Assembly (NCBI RefSeq): GCF_000368925.1
Contig: NZ_KB849756.1
Location: forward strand, 1,969,789-2,033,788
DNA from: Acinetobacter bereziniae LMG 1003 = CIP 70.12
GTDB taxonomy: Bacteria; Pseudomonadota; Gammaproteobacteria; Pseudomonadales; Moraxellaceae
Length of the DNA stretch: 64,000 nucleotides
Direction: 5' to 3'
Made by a program: the position numbers and the translations under genes. The number at the start of each line of letters is the position of its first letter. Position 1 is the first letter of the stretch. The notes under the pieces are model-generated. The model was not told where the DNA came from, ran no database searches, and worked only from the letters and a program-made list of their open reading frames with translations. Shown piece by piece: positions 36,588-46,620 of the stretch.

Positions 36588-36980
36588 TTATAGCGGTAAA
36601 GCTTGATCATCATTCAAAACGATAATCCCTCGAATCGCTCGATAAACAATCCATATCCAAGAAAGAAATAAAGTCACACCACAAAACACTGTAGCGCCGA
36701 GTGCTACACCTGCAAATGCGTTGACATTATCCATCGTGAAAAAGAGAAAAAGAAATGGAATAAATGCAACGATGGTCCAGATCAAGTACCACCAAAATGT
36801 TCTGATTTGCCACTTAAAATGGCTTTCAAAAATCGTACCTCGAACAGAATCTAATTTTACGTAATTAATAATCAATGCAACAATTGCTAGAATTCCAGCG
36901 GAGAAAATCGCAATAATGTAAAGAATGTATAAGATTAAGGTGAGAGATTTACTATTGTTTGAATCGACATAATTACTCAT
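36588..36980 (-). CDS. Small membrane protein (DUF4870-like)
   Basis: 130 residues from ATG at 36980 (MSNYVDS), with AAGGG seven bases upstream. A longer frame to 37031 would overlap the next gene and is rejected. Three helices (about 11-41, 60-82, 90-113) flank the conserved-looking GTIFESHFKWQIRTFWW segment, a pattern known from DUF4870-type membrane proteins. Function unknown. It is 34 bp downstream of the CSD gene, probably in one operon. Confidence 0.72.
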   Translation of the reverse strand: MSNYVDSNNSKSLTLILYILYIIAIFSAGILAIVALIINYVKLDSVRGTIFESHFKWQIRTFWWYLIWTIVAFIPFLFLFFTMDNVNAFAGVALGATVFCGVTLFLSWIWIVYRAIRGIIVLNDDQALPL

Positions 36981-37014
36981 CGCAAGCCCTTTTTTAAAAC
37001 TTGGCGAATTCACA

Positions 37015-37650
37015 CTAAATGTGGAATACATTTAAAGGTGAAATTAACCATAAAATCAATAAAATATTAAAGACTATGGTACAGAAATAGATCTTTCGAA
37101 AAGGTTGTTTTTGTGTTTTATGTCGTAAGCGTTGTTGTGCCAACCATGCAGCAGGCCAGCCGCCTAAAAAGGCTAAAATATGTAAGGTATTTTCAGGCAC
37201 CCGACGCTGATTCATTTGTGCAGCTTCTTTGTCCTGCGAATAGAACCAATAAGTCATGACATTGATAATACTGACAAAAAACAGAATCATGCCATTTAAT
37301 AAACCACTTATGCTTAAGATTGCCAAAACCACTATATAAACGATACATATGATTTGCATCGGCTGTAATGAGGAGGCTTTTTGGGCATTCAGTTTATTCT
37401 GACTGGTTCGATTTGTTTTGGCATGAACAGTTTGAGTTGCTTTCAAATAAGTCACTTGCTTGGCTTTATAACGTCCTTGTCCATCTAACTGCACCACATA
37501 TTCAAGTGCACAGCCCACTATGGGACGTGGACCTTTTTGCGCAAAGTCTTTGATATGCAGGAATACACGCTCTTTTAGTCCATCATTGGGTTGAATAAAG
37601 CCATAGCCTTTGTCATCAAACCACTCAACTAACCGACCTTGATCACGCAT
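37015..37650 (-). CDS. Cold-shock-domain / DUF1294 fusion membrane protein
   Basis: 211 residues. Residues 1-68 are a cold-shock-like OB fold (GRLVEWFDDKGYGFIQP, VFLHIKDF), with RNP1-like aromatic residues for single-stranded nucleic acid. A basic linker leads to two helices and the DUF1294 signature (VPENTLHILAFLGGWPAAWLAQQ and the Lys/His-rich loop behind it). The fusion is a recognised two-domain family; function is unknown. It is 19 bp downstream of thrB on the same strand. Confidence 0.88.
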   Translation of the reverse strand: MRDQGRLVEWFDDKGYGFIQPNDGLKERVFLHIKDFAQKGPRPIVGCALEYVVQLDGQGRYKAKQVTYLKATQTVHAKTNRTSQNKLNAQKASSLQPMQIICIVYIVVLAILSISGLLNGMILFFVSIINVMTYWFYSQDKEAAQMNQRRVPENTLHILAFLGGWPAAWLAQQRLRHKTQKQPFRKIYFCTIVFNILLILWLISPLNVFHI

Positions 37651-37669
37651 TTTTTATCCCACACATTTA

Positions 37670-38620
37670 TTAAGCTGTTACAAATTTCAATCTTTCAATC
37701 AACATATTACGCATTTCTTGTGGATTTTTCTGCAAGATATCATCCCCTGTTCGAGCTGATTCAGCATTGATTTGTGCAATCTGCAAACGCATCATCCAAA
37801 AGCGTCCTGCCGCCATTGCCAAATATAATTCTAGACATGCCTTTTCATCTTCAGTCAGTGGACGAACTGAACTATAAGCATTTAAAAATGCCATTGCCTT
37901 GGCTTCATTTAAAGTAACTTCAGGATATTCTGTACAAAAATCATTTAATGTAATGGCAATATCAAACAACAATTCATCTTGATTCATTTCATAAAAATCA
38001 AGGATTCCTTTGAGGTTGTCCCCTTCAAACAGCGTATTGTCGCGAAACAAGTCTGAATGAATCCAACCTTTAGGTCTATTTGGATACATCTGTGTTAATG
38101 CTTGATACAATCCCAAGAGATTATCAAGTACCGCTTTATCGGCTGTACTTAAAGTCGGTTTGATTTGTTTCGCCACGTTGTACCAATAGTCATGATCGCG
38201 GGCGATTTTGCGCTGTAGTGGAAAATCTTTTAATGCGATATGCATCTTTGCCTGAGCCATCGCAATCTGTTCAACTTGAGCAATGCTTGATGGCATAGGA
38301 TGTTTGCCGATCATACGTGGTGCAATCTGCGCAGGTTTATCCTTCAACGTATGAATAGATTGACCTTCATATTTGAGTGGTACAGGGACAGCCAGCCCAT
38401 ATTCGCCTAAATGCTCTAATACAGGGATCAACTCACCTGCCGCTTGCGCATCCATATTTTCAAATAAGGTTAAAACAAACTGTGTTCCATCACGACAAAT
38501 GATAAAATAGTTGGTATTTTGGATACCGCCTTGAATTGGGTTCAGCTCAACCACCTCTAATCCATAAGGTGCTGCAAAGACCTGAACTTCTTGTAAACTC
38601 AAAGTGGTATAAACCGACAT
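37670..38620 (-). CDS. thrB: Homoserine kinase (ThrB, APH-fold type)
   Basis: 316 residues. It belongs to the aminoglycoside-phosphotransferase fold form of homoserine kinase found in Pseudomonas and Acinetobacter. N-terminal GGIQNTNYF, catalytic loop WIHSDLFRDNTLF and the metal-binding DFYEM fit. It phosphorylates homoserine in threonine synthesis. AGG precedes ATG. It diverges from hisF. Confidence 0.93.
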   Translation of the reverse strand: MSVYTTLSLQEVQVFAAPYGLEVVELNPIQGGIQNTNYFIICRDGTQFVLTLFENMDAQAAGELIPVLEHLGEYGLAVPVPLKYEGQSIHTLKDKPAQIAPRMIGKHPMPSSIAQVEQIAMAQAKMHIALKDFPLQRKIARDHDYWYNVAKQIKPTLSTADKAVLDNLLGLYQALTQMYPNRPKGWIHSDLFRDNTLFEGDNLKGILDFYEMNQDELLFDIAITLNDFCTEYPEVTLNEAKAMAFLNAYSSVRPLTEDEKACLELYLAMAAGRFWMMRLQIAQINAESARTGDDILQKNPQEMRNMLIERLKFVTA

Positions 38621-38734
38621 AGAAAACCTGCGAAAAAACTTACATAAGTTTGATAGAATAACCGCTTCGGCTATTGTGGTGCTATAGCTAAGTCACGAAG
38701 TTTCATCATCGACTGTTATTTTTTGGAAAAAATT

Positions 38735-39493
38735 ATGCTCGCTAAACGTATTATTCCTTGCCTAGACGTAGATAATGGTCGTGTGGTGAAAGGTGTTCAA
38801 TTTCTTGATATTCGTGACGCAGGTGATCCTGTAGAAGTAGCTCGACGATATAATGAACAAGGTGCCGATGAAATTACTTTTTTAGACATCACTGCAACCT
38901 CCAATGGTCGTGATACGACTTATCGCACTGTAGAACGTATGGCGGAAAGTGTATTTGTCCCTTTAACTGTCGGTGGCGGTGTGCGTAAAGTTGAAGATAT
39001 TCGCCTATTGTTAAATGCAGGCGCTGATAAAGTCAGTATTAACTCCGCTGCCGTGTTTAACCCTGAGTTTGTACAAGAAGCTTCTCAGCGCTTTGGCGCA
39101 CAATGCATTGTCGTTGCGATTGATGCCAAAAAAACTGCGGAAAATAAGTGGGAAATTTTCACTCATGGTGGACGTAAACCTACAGGGATTGATGCCATTG
39201 AATGGGCAGTAAAAATGGCGGAATACGGCGCAGGTGAACTATTGGTTACGTCTATGGATGCTGATGGAACCAAAGCAGGTTATGACATTGGTCTCATGCG
39301 TCAAATTAATGATCGTGTCACCATTCCAACGATTGCTTCTGGTGGCGTAGGTAATTTACAACACCTTGCAGATGGTATTTTAAAAGGTGGAGCAGATGCG
39401 GTATTGGCAGCTTCAATCTTCCATTTTGGTCAATATACGATTCCTGAAGCAAAACAATATCTCGCAGAACAAGGGATTGAAATGCGTCTTTGA
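38735..39493 (+). CDS. hisF: Imidazole glycerol phosphate synthase cyclase subunit HisF
   Basis: 252 residues from ATG at 38735 ([12 protein letters not shown]), with GGAAAAA before it; a TTG at 38723 would cover that site. Catalytic Asp11 lies in [12 protein letters not shown] and Asp130 in VAIDAK. It takes ammonia from HisH and closes the imidazole ring, making IGP and AICAR. It is a stand-alone gene, separated from hisH and hisA. Confidence 0.96.
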   Translation: MLAKRIIPCLDVDNGRVVKGVQFLDIRDAGDPVEVARRYNEQGADEITFLDITATSNGRDTTYRTVERMAESVFVPLTVGGGVRKVEDIRLLLNAGADKVSINSAAVFNPEFVQEASQRFGAQCIVVAIDAKKTAENKWEIFTHGGRKPTGIDAIEWAVKMAEYGAGELLVTSMDADGTKAGYDIGLMRQINDRVTIPTIASGGVGNLQHLADGILKGGADAVLAASIFHFGQYTIPEAKQYLAEQGIEMRL

Positions 39494-40060
39494 TGAATGA
39501 CGTTTTATCTAGATTAAAAACTATATAAATAATCTCATACTTCAATCAACATACTGCATCATGCTGAAAACGCCTTCTTCCACTGGGAGAGGGTTGTATT
39601 GAGCGCTTATTTTATTTCGAATGCTCTATTGAATAAGAAAATGAAAGCATTCTAAAGTGATGAGTTATTCATGGTTTTATATCACCTTTATTAAGTCTAA
39701 ATTAAAACAACATAAAGAAATCAATTAATAATATTTATTTTCAAATAAAATTTTACAATTTATTTGTCATGATTTTTAAATAGAGAATTCACTCAGTAAT
39801 GATAAAATAAATGAAAATAGTCACATTTCCATTTTTAATATCAGCGTCTTAAAATAAGCCCATCCTTCAATATAAATCAGGGAATTAACCCTATTTACTG
39901 AAACTCCTATATTTTTCCAGTATTTTTACTATGAAAAAAAATCATGAAAACAAGGTATTTCATATTCTTTTTATTTCATTTAATCTTGATTGAAATAAGC
40001 GTTAAATTTTGTAGTTGATGATGGAGTTAATAAAAATAAATAAGGAGGATTAATCAGCTC
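39494..40060. other. Long AT-rich spacer upstream of the second Sel1 gene
   Basis: 567 bp with stops in all frames and no ORF worth calling. The last 350 bp is mostly A and T. It must hold the promoter of the Sel1 gene. I see no hairpin ending in a T run behind hisF. Confidence 0.4.
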
Positions 40061-40420
40061 ATGACTTATTCATACGATTATACACATCGGCATGTCTTAT
40101 TTGGGATGTCTGAGTCCATGCATATTTATCATCGTGCAACCAGTTATGAACATCTCGCCCTGAATAATCACTATAGTGTGCATTATGATTTACATCGTCA
40201 TGAGCGCGTTTATACCTATCAGCGTAATGCGATTTGGTATTTTTTACATGCCGCATTGAAAGGTTATAGTAAAGCACAATATAAACTCGGAATGATTTAT
40301 CTACAGGGTCAACTGGGACTGTCTCCTGATCAATATAAAGCCAGAAAATGGTTGTTACTTGCAGCCAATCAAGGGCATATCGAAGCGCAAAATCAACTTC
40401 ACCATGCTTACCTGCAATAA
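40061..40420 (+). CDS. Sel1-like repeat protein (paralogue of 12421-12774)
   Basis: 119 residues. AAGGAGG lies 12 bp before ATG, which is a rather long spacing. The N-terminus is His/Tyr-rich (YDYTHRHVLF, HYSVHYDLHRHERVY) and unlike that of the paralogue, while the C-terminal Sel1 unit (RNAIWYFLHAALKGYSKAQY, then GMIYLQGQLGLSP and AANQGHIEAQNQL) aligns with it throughout. No signal peptide. Role unknown; by family it would act as a protein-binding scaffold. Confidence 0.78.
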   Translation: MTYSYDYTHRHVLFGMSESMHIYHRATSYEHLALNNHYSVHYDLHRHERVYTYQRNAIWYFLHAALKGYSKAQYKLGMIYLQGQLGLSPDQYKARKWLLLAANQGHIEAQNQLHHAYLQ

Positions 40421-40446
40421 AAAACCAGCTCGAAAGCTGGTTTTTT
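40419..40446. terminator. Bidirectional intrinsic terminator
   Basis: Perfect 12-bp stem AAAAAACCAGCT / AGCTGGTTTTTT with a CGAA loop (TTCG on the other strand), between the Sel1 gene and the convergent ettA. Confidence 0.92.
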
Positions 40447-40462
40447 ACAGTAAAGTCAGTGT

Positions 40463-42124
40463 TTAGCCACCAATTTTTTTGTATTTAGTACGCTTCTGCA
40501 CAGCTGCATCACCTAAGCGAGCCAAGCGATACGCTTCGTATTCAGCATAGTTACCTTCGTAGAACTCTGGCTGTTCATTTTCAAATGACAAGATATGCGT
40601 TGCAATACGGTCGAGGAACCAACGGTCATGCGATACCACCATCACTGTACCTGGGAAGACTAAAATCGCATCTTCTAGCGCACGTAAAGTCTCGATATCC
40701 AAATCGTTTGATGGCTCATCCAGTAAGATCACGTTTGCGCCCATTTGAAGAATCTTAGCAAGTTGTAAACGGTTACGTTCACCACCAGATAATTCTCCAA
40801 CACGTTTTTGCTGATCTTGACCTTTAAAGTTAAAGCGACCGATATAGGCACGAGAAGCAATCTCGTATTCACCGATTCTTAAGATATCTAAACCGCCTGA
40901 AACTTCTTCCCAGACTGTTTTATTGTTGTCTAAGGTGTCACGAATCTGACCAACATAGGCGACTTTAACAGACTCACCCAGTGTCACAGTACCTGTATCA
41001 GGTTGCTGCTCACCTGTCATCATACGGAATAAGGTGGTTTTACCTGCCCCGTTTGGACCCACAATACCCACAATCGCTGTAGGTGGCACAGTAAAGGTTA
41101 GATTTTCGTACAATAAACGACCATCAAAAGATTTACTGATGCCTTCAACTTCAACCACTTTATTCCCTAGACGTGGACCAGGTGGAATATAAATCTCTGA
41201 AGTTTCATTACGTTGTTGGAACTCACGCGAGTTAAGCTCTTCAAAACGCTCCATACGTGCTTTATTTTTCTTTTGTTGACCTTTGGCATTTGAACGAACC
41301 CATTCAAGTTCTTTTTTCAATGCTTTAGCAAAAGATTCTTCTTGCTTTTGTTCTTGCTCTAAACGGGCATTTTTTTGCTCTAACCAAGACGAATAGTTAC
41401 CTTGGTATGGAATACCATGCCCACGGTCAAGCTCAAGAATCCACTCTGCCACGTTATCCAAGAAATAACGGTCATGGGTAATCGCCACGATTGTACCAGC
41501 AAAGTCTTTCAAGAAACGTTCTAACCAAGATACAGACTCTGCATCCAAATGGTTCGTCGGTTCGTCCAGCAATAACATATCTGGCTTAGACAGCAATAAA
41601 CGGCATAGTGCAACACGACGACGCTCACCACCTGAAAGCAAAGTTACATCTGCATCCCAAGCAGGAAGATTTAATGCAGCGGCTGCCTGATCCATTTGAT
41701 TGGTCAGGTTATGGGCATCCCAAGAATGAATGATTGCTTCTAATTTCTCTTGCTCTTTTGCAAGTGCGTCAAAATCGGCATCTTCTGCTGCGTATTCAGC
41801 AAAAACCTCATCTAAGCGTGCCAAGGCATCCAATGGCTCACGTAAACCATCTTCAACGTTACCACGGACATCTTTATTTGGATCTAATGGTGGTTCTTGC
41901 TCTAGATAACCGATTTTAATACCTGGTTGTGCACGAGCTTCACCTGAGAAATCTTTATCTACGCCAGCCATAATACGGAGCAAAGTAGATTTACCAGCAC
42001 CGTTTAAACCAAGCACACCAATTTTGGCACCTGGGAAAAATGATAAAGAGATGTCTTTTAAGATTTCGCGTTTAGGCGGAACCATCTTCGACACACGGTT
42101 CATCGTGTAAATATATTGGGCCAC
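40463..42124 (-). CDS. ettA: Energy-dependent translational throttle protein EttA (ABC-F)
   Basis: 553 residues, GTG start with GAGGAGT upstream. Two ABC domains: Walker A GLNGAGKST and GPNGAGKTT, signatures LSGGERRRVAL and LSGGERNRLQL, Walker B LLLDEPTNHLD and ILLDEPSNDLD, joined by the charged P-site linker (about 240-300), plus the arm insertion in the first domain. No membrane segments. EttA binds the ribosomal E site and gates the first elongation steps in response to ATP level. Confidence 0.95.
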   Translation of the reverse strand: MAQYIYTMNRVSKMVPPKREILKDISLSFFPGAKIGVLGLNGAGKSTLLRIMAGVDKDFSGEARAQPGIKIGYLEQEPPLDPNKDVRGNVEDGLREPLDALARLDEVFAEYAAEDADFDALAKEQEKLEAIIHSWDAHNLTNQMDQAAAALNLPAWDADVTLLSGGERRRVALCRLLLSKPDMLLLDEPTNHLDAESVSWLERFLKDFAGTIVAITHDRYFLDNVAEWILELDRGHGIPYQGNYSSWLEQKNARLEQEQKQEESFAKALKKELEWVRSNAKGQQKKNKARMERFEELNSREFQQRNETSEIYIPPGPRLGNKVVEVEGISKSFDGRLLYENLTFTVPPTAIVGIVGPNGAGKTTLFRMMTGEQQPDTGTVTLGESVKVAYVGQIRDTLDNNKTVWEEVSGGLDILRIGEYEIASRAYIGRFNFKGQDQQKRVGELSGGERNRLQLAKILQMGANVILLDEPSNDLDIETLRALEDAILVFPGTVMVVSHDRWFLDRIATHILSFENEQPEFYEGNYAEYEAYRLARLGDAAVQKRTKYKKIGG

Positions 42125-42712
42125 GTAGGACTCCTCTATAATGAATAAAAATTCGCAAAATGCGAATAGGCTTTACTCGAATGTCATCTGTAGCGACTTG
42201 ATAAACAAAAACATGGTTTTGTTTATATCCACTTGCAACTCAAATTCACTCAGTCTGCGCGATAAAACTCAAAAACATGTTTACGGTTTTCTTCGTTTCA
42301 CAGCATTCATTGTTTGTTTTAACTTACAAGGCAATCCACAGATGAAATGCGGACAAATCCTTAAATAAATGCTGTTAATTATACGCTGAATTTATCTATT
42401 TTTGTTCAGATTTGTCCAATTAGATGGAGATATTTTCAAACACGCTTTTTCAGATTCGTTCTTCAAAAGAGTTCGACCTTGAGTTTTATTCAAACGAGAT
42501 ATGAAATCAAAGTTCGCCTGATATTGCGATATAAACTGTAGATGCAGTCTGGATGTGTTGGTTGGATGACAACCAAATTAAGGCTTGCACAGGACTAAAA
42601 CTGGTGGCTATACATTGCACCAAGGTATGAGTATCGTTTTTATTTTAATGCTTGTTGTTATTCAACACATAAGATTGAAAGAGCCGTCAATTTGACAACT
42701 CTTTCAAAGTGC
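42125..42712. other. Spacer between ettA and the esterase-like gene
   Basis: 588 bp. An open frame at 42141-42368 (plus strand) has no ribosome site or family resemblance and is probably chance. TTGGTTG / CAACCAA around GATGA (42558-42576) and the bulged hairpin TTGAAAGAG ... CTCTTTCAA (42675-42707) are visible; the latter is 6 bp past the end of the esterase-like gene and may terminate it, though no T run follows on the minus strand. Confidence 0.4.
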
Positions 42713-44290
42713 TTATTGCCCTTTCAAATTCAATTTATCCATGATGTATAAGGTATTGATATCGACTCTTGTTCGCGCTGTATCCAGGTATTTTTGCTCC
42801 ATTCCTTTTGCATTACTCCACAATCCTAAATCATCATCGTTTAATACACCTAAAGTGGTGTTATTAATCAACCATATGCCTTCTATTTTGTCATGTGGAT
42901 ATTTCACCGCTTTGCCCATATCGAGTACCAATGTTTTGGGTGCTGGAACAATATTCAATGCTTTTAAACCATCCCAGCCTTTTTCCAACTGGAATTCTTC
43001 CAGTGTTTTACCCGCGATCGTTAAACCGATCTTGTCATCCTGTTTGAAATCCTTTTGATCTTTAATATCTTCTAAATTGGTGGCTTGAGTTAAATCAATA
43101 CGATAAACATTTTTAATTACCTTTGTGGTGTCTTTATAAAAAAGACCGTCCCGTTCCAGCACTAAAAATTGTGTTGCACTTAATGCAATAATCCCAGAGT
43201 TGGAGTTCTCAGGAAGTTCTTGCTGATAGAGATATTGTGCAACCTTACCTGTCTCAAGGTTAATGGTCACTATACGAGTCAATGTTGATTTATTGACACT
43301 TTTATTCGGCAAACTCATGGTCGACTGCATAATGCCCACCAAAGTTTTTTGATCTGGTGTAATGGTGAGCCCTTCCATTCCTCGATTGGCACGGCGATAA
43401 CTAAATTCATTAGGTAGCGTCCATTGATTACGTTGATCTGCTTTGAATGGATTAATTCGCCCGATTTCCTTGCCATTGGCATCAAAATGTACAATATGTG
43501 GACCATATTCATCACTGACCCAAAACGTGCCATCTTGAAGTGCAACTAGCCCTTCACTATCTAAGCCATAATCATCCAATTTGATGGGATTATTCACTGC
43601 ATCAAACGGTTTGGTTGGATCTACAGTAATCACTTTACCATTCACATCATAAGGGGTTTCTCCCGTCCCCCCAAAAGCTGAGGTATTGGGTAAACCTGAA
43701 ATATCTTTACCATTACGGTCTTTCAAATTAATGGTTTTGATTAGTTTGACGGTGCCATTGTCCTGAATTTCAAACAAACCAATTTTGGGAACATAATTGG
43801 GAATCGCAAACACTTTACCTGCACCATACAGCTTGTCAGTAAAGTCAGCATTCGGTCCTCGATCTGTCAAAGCATAGAATTGCTTTTTATTTGTCGGGTG
43901 AGCAGTGGCATCAGAACCAAAACCACCTTGACGAATATCAAAGCTACTATCAATGGTCGTGCCATTTGCATCATGTCGTGCGAGTACAGTAAATGGTAAT
44001 GCGACGCCTTGAGCAAATAAATTCGGTTTACAACTGTCCTCATTTTTTGTGACTTCACTGGCTTCCAGTTTACCATTTCCATTCCTATCTACCCCGCTTT
44101 GAACACGTGTTCCTCCCATCACACAAGCCTCATCGCCAAAGGCTAAACTTATACTTTGAGTAAGTGTTTTGCTGTTGGTTGAGTCTTTATTATCATCATC
44201 TGAACATGCTGTTAAGCCGAATAAACTACATAAAACTAAAGTTAAAGTGGTTTTACGAATTGTCAGTTTACTTATCTGTGCTTTATTCAT
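42713..44290 (-). CDS. Lipoprotein with phytase-type esterase-like domain
   Basis: 525 residues from ATG at 44290 (MNKAQIS); a TTG 48 bp upstream is unlikely. Lipobox LTAC is followed by acidic SDDDNKD. A short module follows with DRNGNGKLEASEV between two Cys (EACVMGGTRVQSG ... DSC), an EF-hand-like pattern known from DUF7151-type repeats. The main domain (about 95-510) has TDRGPNADF, DSEGLVALQDGTFWVSDEYGPHI and RGMEGLTITPD, the marks of the family called esterase-like activity of phytase. It is anchored to the outer membrane by inference; substrate unknown. Confidence 0.85.
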   Translation of the reverse strand: MNKAQISKLTIRKTTLTLVLCSLFGLTACSDDDNKDSTNSKTLTQSISLAFGDEACVMGGTRVQSGVDRNGNGKLEASEVTKNEDSCKPNLFAQGVALPFTVLARHDANGTTIDSSFDIRQGGFGSDATAHPTNKKQFYALTDRGPNADFTDKLYGAGKVFAIPNYVPKIGLFEIQDNGTVKLIKTINLKDRNGKDISGLPNTSAFGGTGETPYDVNGKVITVDPTKPFDAVNNPIKLDDYGLDSEGLVALQDGTFWVSDEYGPHIVHFDANGKEIGRINPFKADQRNQWTLPNEFSYRRANRGMEGLTITPDQKTLVGIMQSTMSLPNKSVNKSTLTRIVTINLETGKVAQYLYQQELPENSNSGIIALSATQFLVLERDGLFYKDTTKVIKNVYRIDLTQATNLEDIKDQKDFKQDDKIGLTIAGKTLEEFQLEKGWDGLKALNIVPAPKTLVLDMGKAVKYPHDKIEGIWLINNTTLGVLNDDDLGLWSNAKGMEQKYLDTARTRVDINTLYIMDKLNLKGQ

Positions 44291-44526
44291 TGTACTTAGT
44301 GCCTGATTTAATGGAAATTCCAATACTAATTTCGGCAAGTGACATCAACATGACAGTGACTCAACTAAGCGATATTCGGTATTTACATATTCAATTCTGT
44401 ATAAACGGCACATCGCTAAGACTTTGTCTTTATCTTTTTTTATGATTTTAAAATATAGAAACCCTTGTTTACTTCATATATTTATTTGTTACACTCTATT
44501 GAATTTTAATAAAAAGTTGACGGAAT

Positions 44527-45804
44527 ATGACTTATAAAGACGAAACACTTGCCATTCACGCAGGCTATGAACCAGAAGCAACAACCAAAGCCGTTGCTGT
44601 TCCAATTTATCAAACGACATCCTATGCCTTTGATAACACCCAGCATGGTGCAGATCTATTTGATCTCAAAGTTCAAGGCAATATTTATACCCGTATTATG
44701 AATCCAACCACAGCTGTGCTTGAACAACGTCTGGCTGCACTTGAAGGTGGAATCGGTGCTTTAGCATTGGCTTCGGGCATGTCAGCAATCACCTATTCGA
44801 TTCAAACCATTGCCGAAGCTGGTGATAATATTGCATCTGTATCGACGCTATATGGTGGAACATACAATTTATTTGCGCATACTTTGCCGAAACAAGGCAT
44901 TGAAGTACGTTTTTTTGATTACCAAAATCCTGAAGCACTGCGCAACCTGATTGATGAAAAAACCAAACTGGTCTTTGTTGAATCAATCGGCAACCCATTG
45001 GGCAATATTATCGATCTTGAGGCGATTGCCAAAATCGCGCACGAATACGGCGTTCCTGTCATTGTTGATAATACTGTTGCTACCCCTGCCTTGCTCAAGC
45101 CTTTTGAACATGGTGCTGATATTGTCGTACATTCTTTGACGAAATACATTGGTGGTCATGGCAACTCCATTGGCGGCGCCATTGTAGACAGTGGGAAATT
45201 CCCTTGGGGTAAATATCCTGAACGTTTTAAAGTCTTAAATACACCTGATCCAAGTTATCATGGTGTCAATTATGTAGAAGCCTTAGGTGAAGCCGCATAT
45301 ATAGCGCGAGCGCGTGTTGTGCCTTTACGTAACACTGGTGCTGCGATTAGCCCACTCAGTGTTTTCCTTATTTTACAGGGCTTAGAAACGCTCAGTTTAC
45401 GTATGGAACGTCATACCGAGAATGCACAAAAAGTTGCAGAATACTTGCAAGCACATCCTAAAGTGCAATGGGTCAACTATGCCGGTTTAAAAGACCATCC
45501 ACAACATGCCTTAGCTCAAAAATATGTCAAAGGTAAACCATCTGCCATCTTATCTTTTGGAGTACAAGATGGTCGTGAAGGTGGAACTCGTTTTATTGAT
45601 GCCCTACAACTCTTTACTCGTTTAGTCAACATTGGTGATGCCAAAAGCTTGGCATGTCATCCAGCAACCACGACTCATCGCCAACTCAATGAAGAAGAAT
45701 TAAAAGCGGCTGGGGTCAGTATTGATATGGTTCGCTTATCTGTAGGCATTGAACATATTGATGATTTGATTGCAGATTTAGAGCAAGCCTTGGCACAAGT
45801 TTAA
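44527..45804 (+). CDS. metY: O-acetylhomoserine aminocarboxypropyltransferase MetY
   Basis: 425 residues, Cys/Met-metabolism PLP enzyme. PLP lysine K206 in [12 protein letters not shown], and [18 protein letters not shown] and the C-terminal [14 protein letters not shown] are the O-acetylhomoserine sulfhydrylase form. It adds sulfide or methanethiol to O-acetylhomoserine, giving homocysteine or methionine. GACGGAAT precedes ATG. Single unit with its own terminator. A homologous O-succinyl substrate cannot be excluded. Confidence 0.92.
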   Translation: MTYKDETLAIHAGYEPEATTKAVAVPIYQTTSYAFDNTQHGADLFDLKVQGNIYTRIMNPTTAVLEQRLAALEGGIGALALASGMSAITYSIQTIAEAGDNIASVSTLYGGTYNLFAHTLPKQGIEVRFFDYQNPEALRNLIDEKTKLVFVESIGNPLGNIIDLEAIAKIAHEYGVPVIVDNTVATPALLKPFEHGADIVVHSLTKYIGGHGNSIGGAIVDSGKFPWGKYPERFKVLNTPDPSYHGVNYVEALGEAAYIARARVVPLRNTGAAISPLSVFLILQGLETLSLRMERHTENAQKVAEYLQAHPKVQWVNYAGLKDHPQHALAQKYVKGKPSAILSFGVQDGREGGTRFIDALQLFTRLVNIGDAKSLACHPATTTHRQLNEEELKAAGVSIDMVRLSVGIEHIDDLIADLEQALAQV

Positions 45805-45843
45805 TTCGTTGAGTTGACGTTTTTTCAAAACCGATGCCCCAAC

Positions 45844-45872
45844 AAAAAGACCTGAATAATCCAGGTCTTTTT
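45844..45872. terminator. Bidirectional intrinsic terminator
   Basis: Stem AAAAAGACCTG / CAGGTCTTTTT with a 7-nt loop between metY and the convergent phoU. Confidence 0.92.
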
Positions 45873-45897
45873 GTTTAAGTCTTTAGGCTACGTTAAA

Positions 45898-46620
45898 TTA
45901 TTTTCCTTGAACTTTTTGTTCAATTTCTTCAATGTTGGTATGACGCACATCAAAACCTTTCGCCATATAAATGACTTGTTCTGAAATATTACGTGCATGA
46001 TCACCAATACGCTCCAATGAGCGCAATACCCACATCACATTAATAACACGACTAATATGTCGAGGATCTTCAATCATATACGTCATGAGTGTACGTGTTG
46101 CCGACTGATACTCACGGTCAATATCTGCATCTGCCAACAAAACTTTTAATGCTTGTTCAGCATCGACACGGGCAAAAGCATCCAAAGCATCATGAATCAT
46201 GACACGAACTTGATTGCCAATATGGCGTGTTTCCATATAGCCACGAGGTGACTCACCTTCTTCGCACAATGTCTGTGCAATACGGGCGATTTTTGCGGCT
46301 TCATCACCAATCCGTTCTAAATCCGTGTTTGCCTTACTCATCGCAATCACCATGCGCAAATCAATTGCCGCGGGATGACGACGTGCCAAAATCAAGGTCA
46401 GTGCTTCATCGATTTCACGTTCATAACGGTTGACGGTATTGTCTTGAAACTGCACATCTATTGCCATATTGGCATTGGTATCTAACAAAGCATGCACCGC
46501 ATTTGCCACTTGTTGCTCTACTAAACCACCCATGGTCATAAATTTGGTATTTACATCCTGTAGATCTTCATTGAATTGTGAAGAAATGTGATGGTTTAAT
46601 ACAGGATTACTTGGGCTCAA
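45898..46620 (-). CDS. phoU: Phosphate transport regulator PhoU
   Basis: 240 residues if it starts at TTG 46620 (SPSNPVLNHHISSQFNEDLQ), which has GGAG nine bases upstream and gives the usual PhoU length. A longer frame to 46755 begins with a Lys/Ser-rich stretch unlike PhoU. Two three-helix PhoU repeats carry the metal motifs ERIGDEAAKIA and ERIGDHARNI. PhoU links the Pst transporter to the PhoR-PhoB system in the inner membrane. No pst genes are adjacent in the window. Confidence 0.9.
   Translation of the reverse strand: MSPSNPVLNHHISSQFNEDLQDVNTKFMTMGGLVEQQVANAVHALLDTNANMAIDVQFQDNTVNRYEREIDEALTLILARRHPAAIDLRMVIAMSKANTDLERIGDEAAKIARIAQTLCEEGESPRGYMETRHIGNQVRVMIHDALDAFARVDAEQALKVLLADADIDREYQSATRTLMTYMIEDPRHISRVINVMWVLRSLERIGDHARNISEQVIYMAKGFDVRHTNIEEIEQKVQGK

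Noticed and set aside
42141..42368. 75-codon plus-strand frame after ettA
   Set aside because: No ribosome site, no recognisable family, Asn/Ser/Cys-rich sequence like translated non-coding AT-rich DNA.
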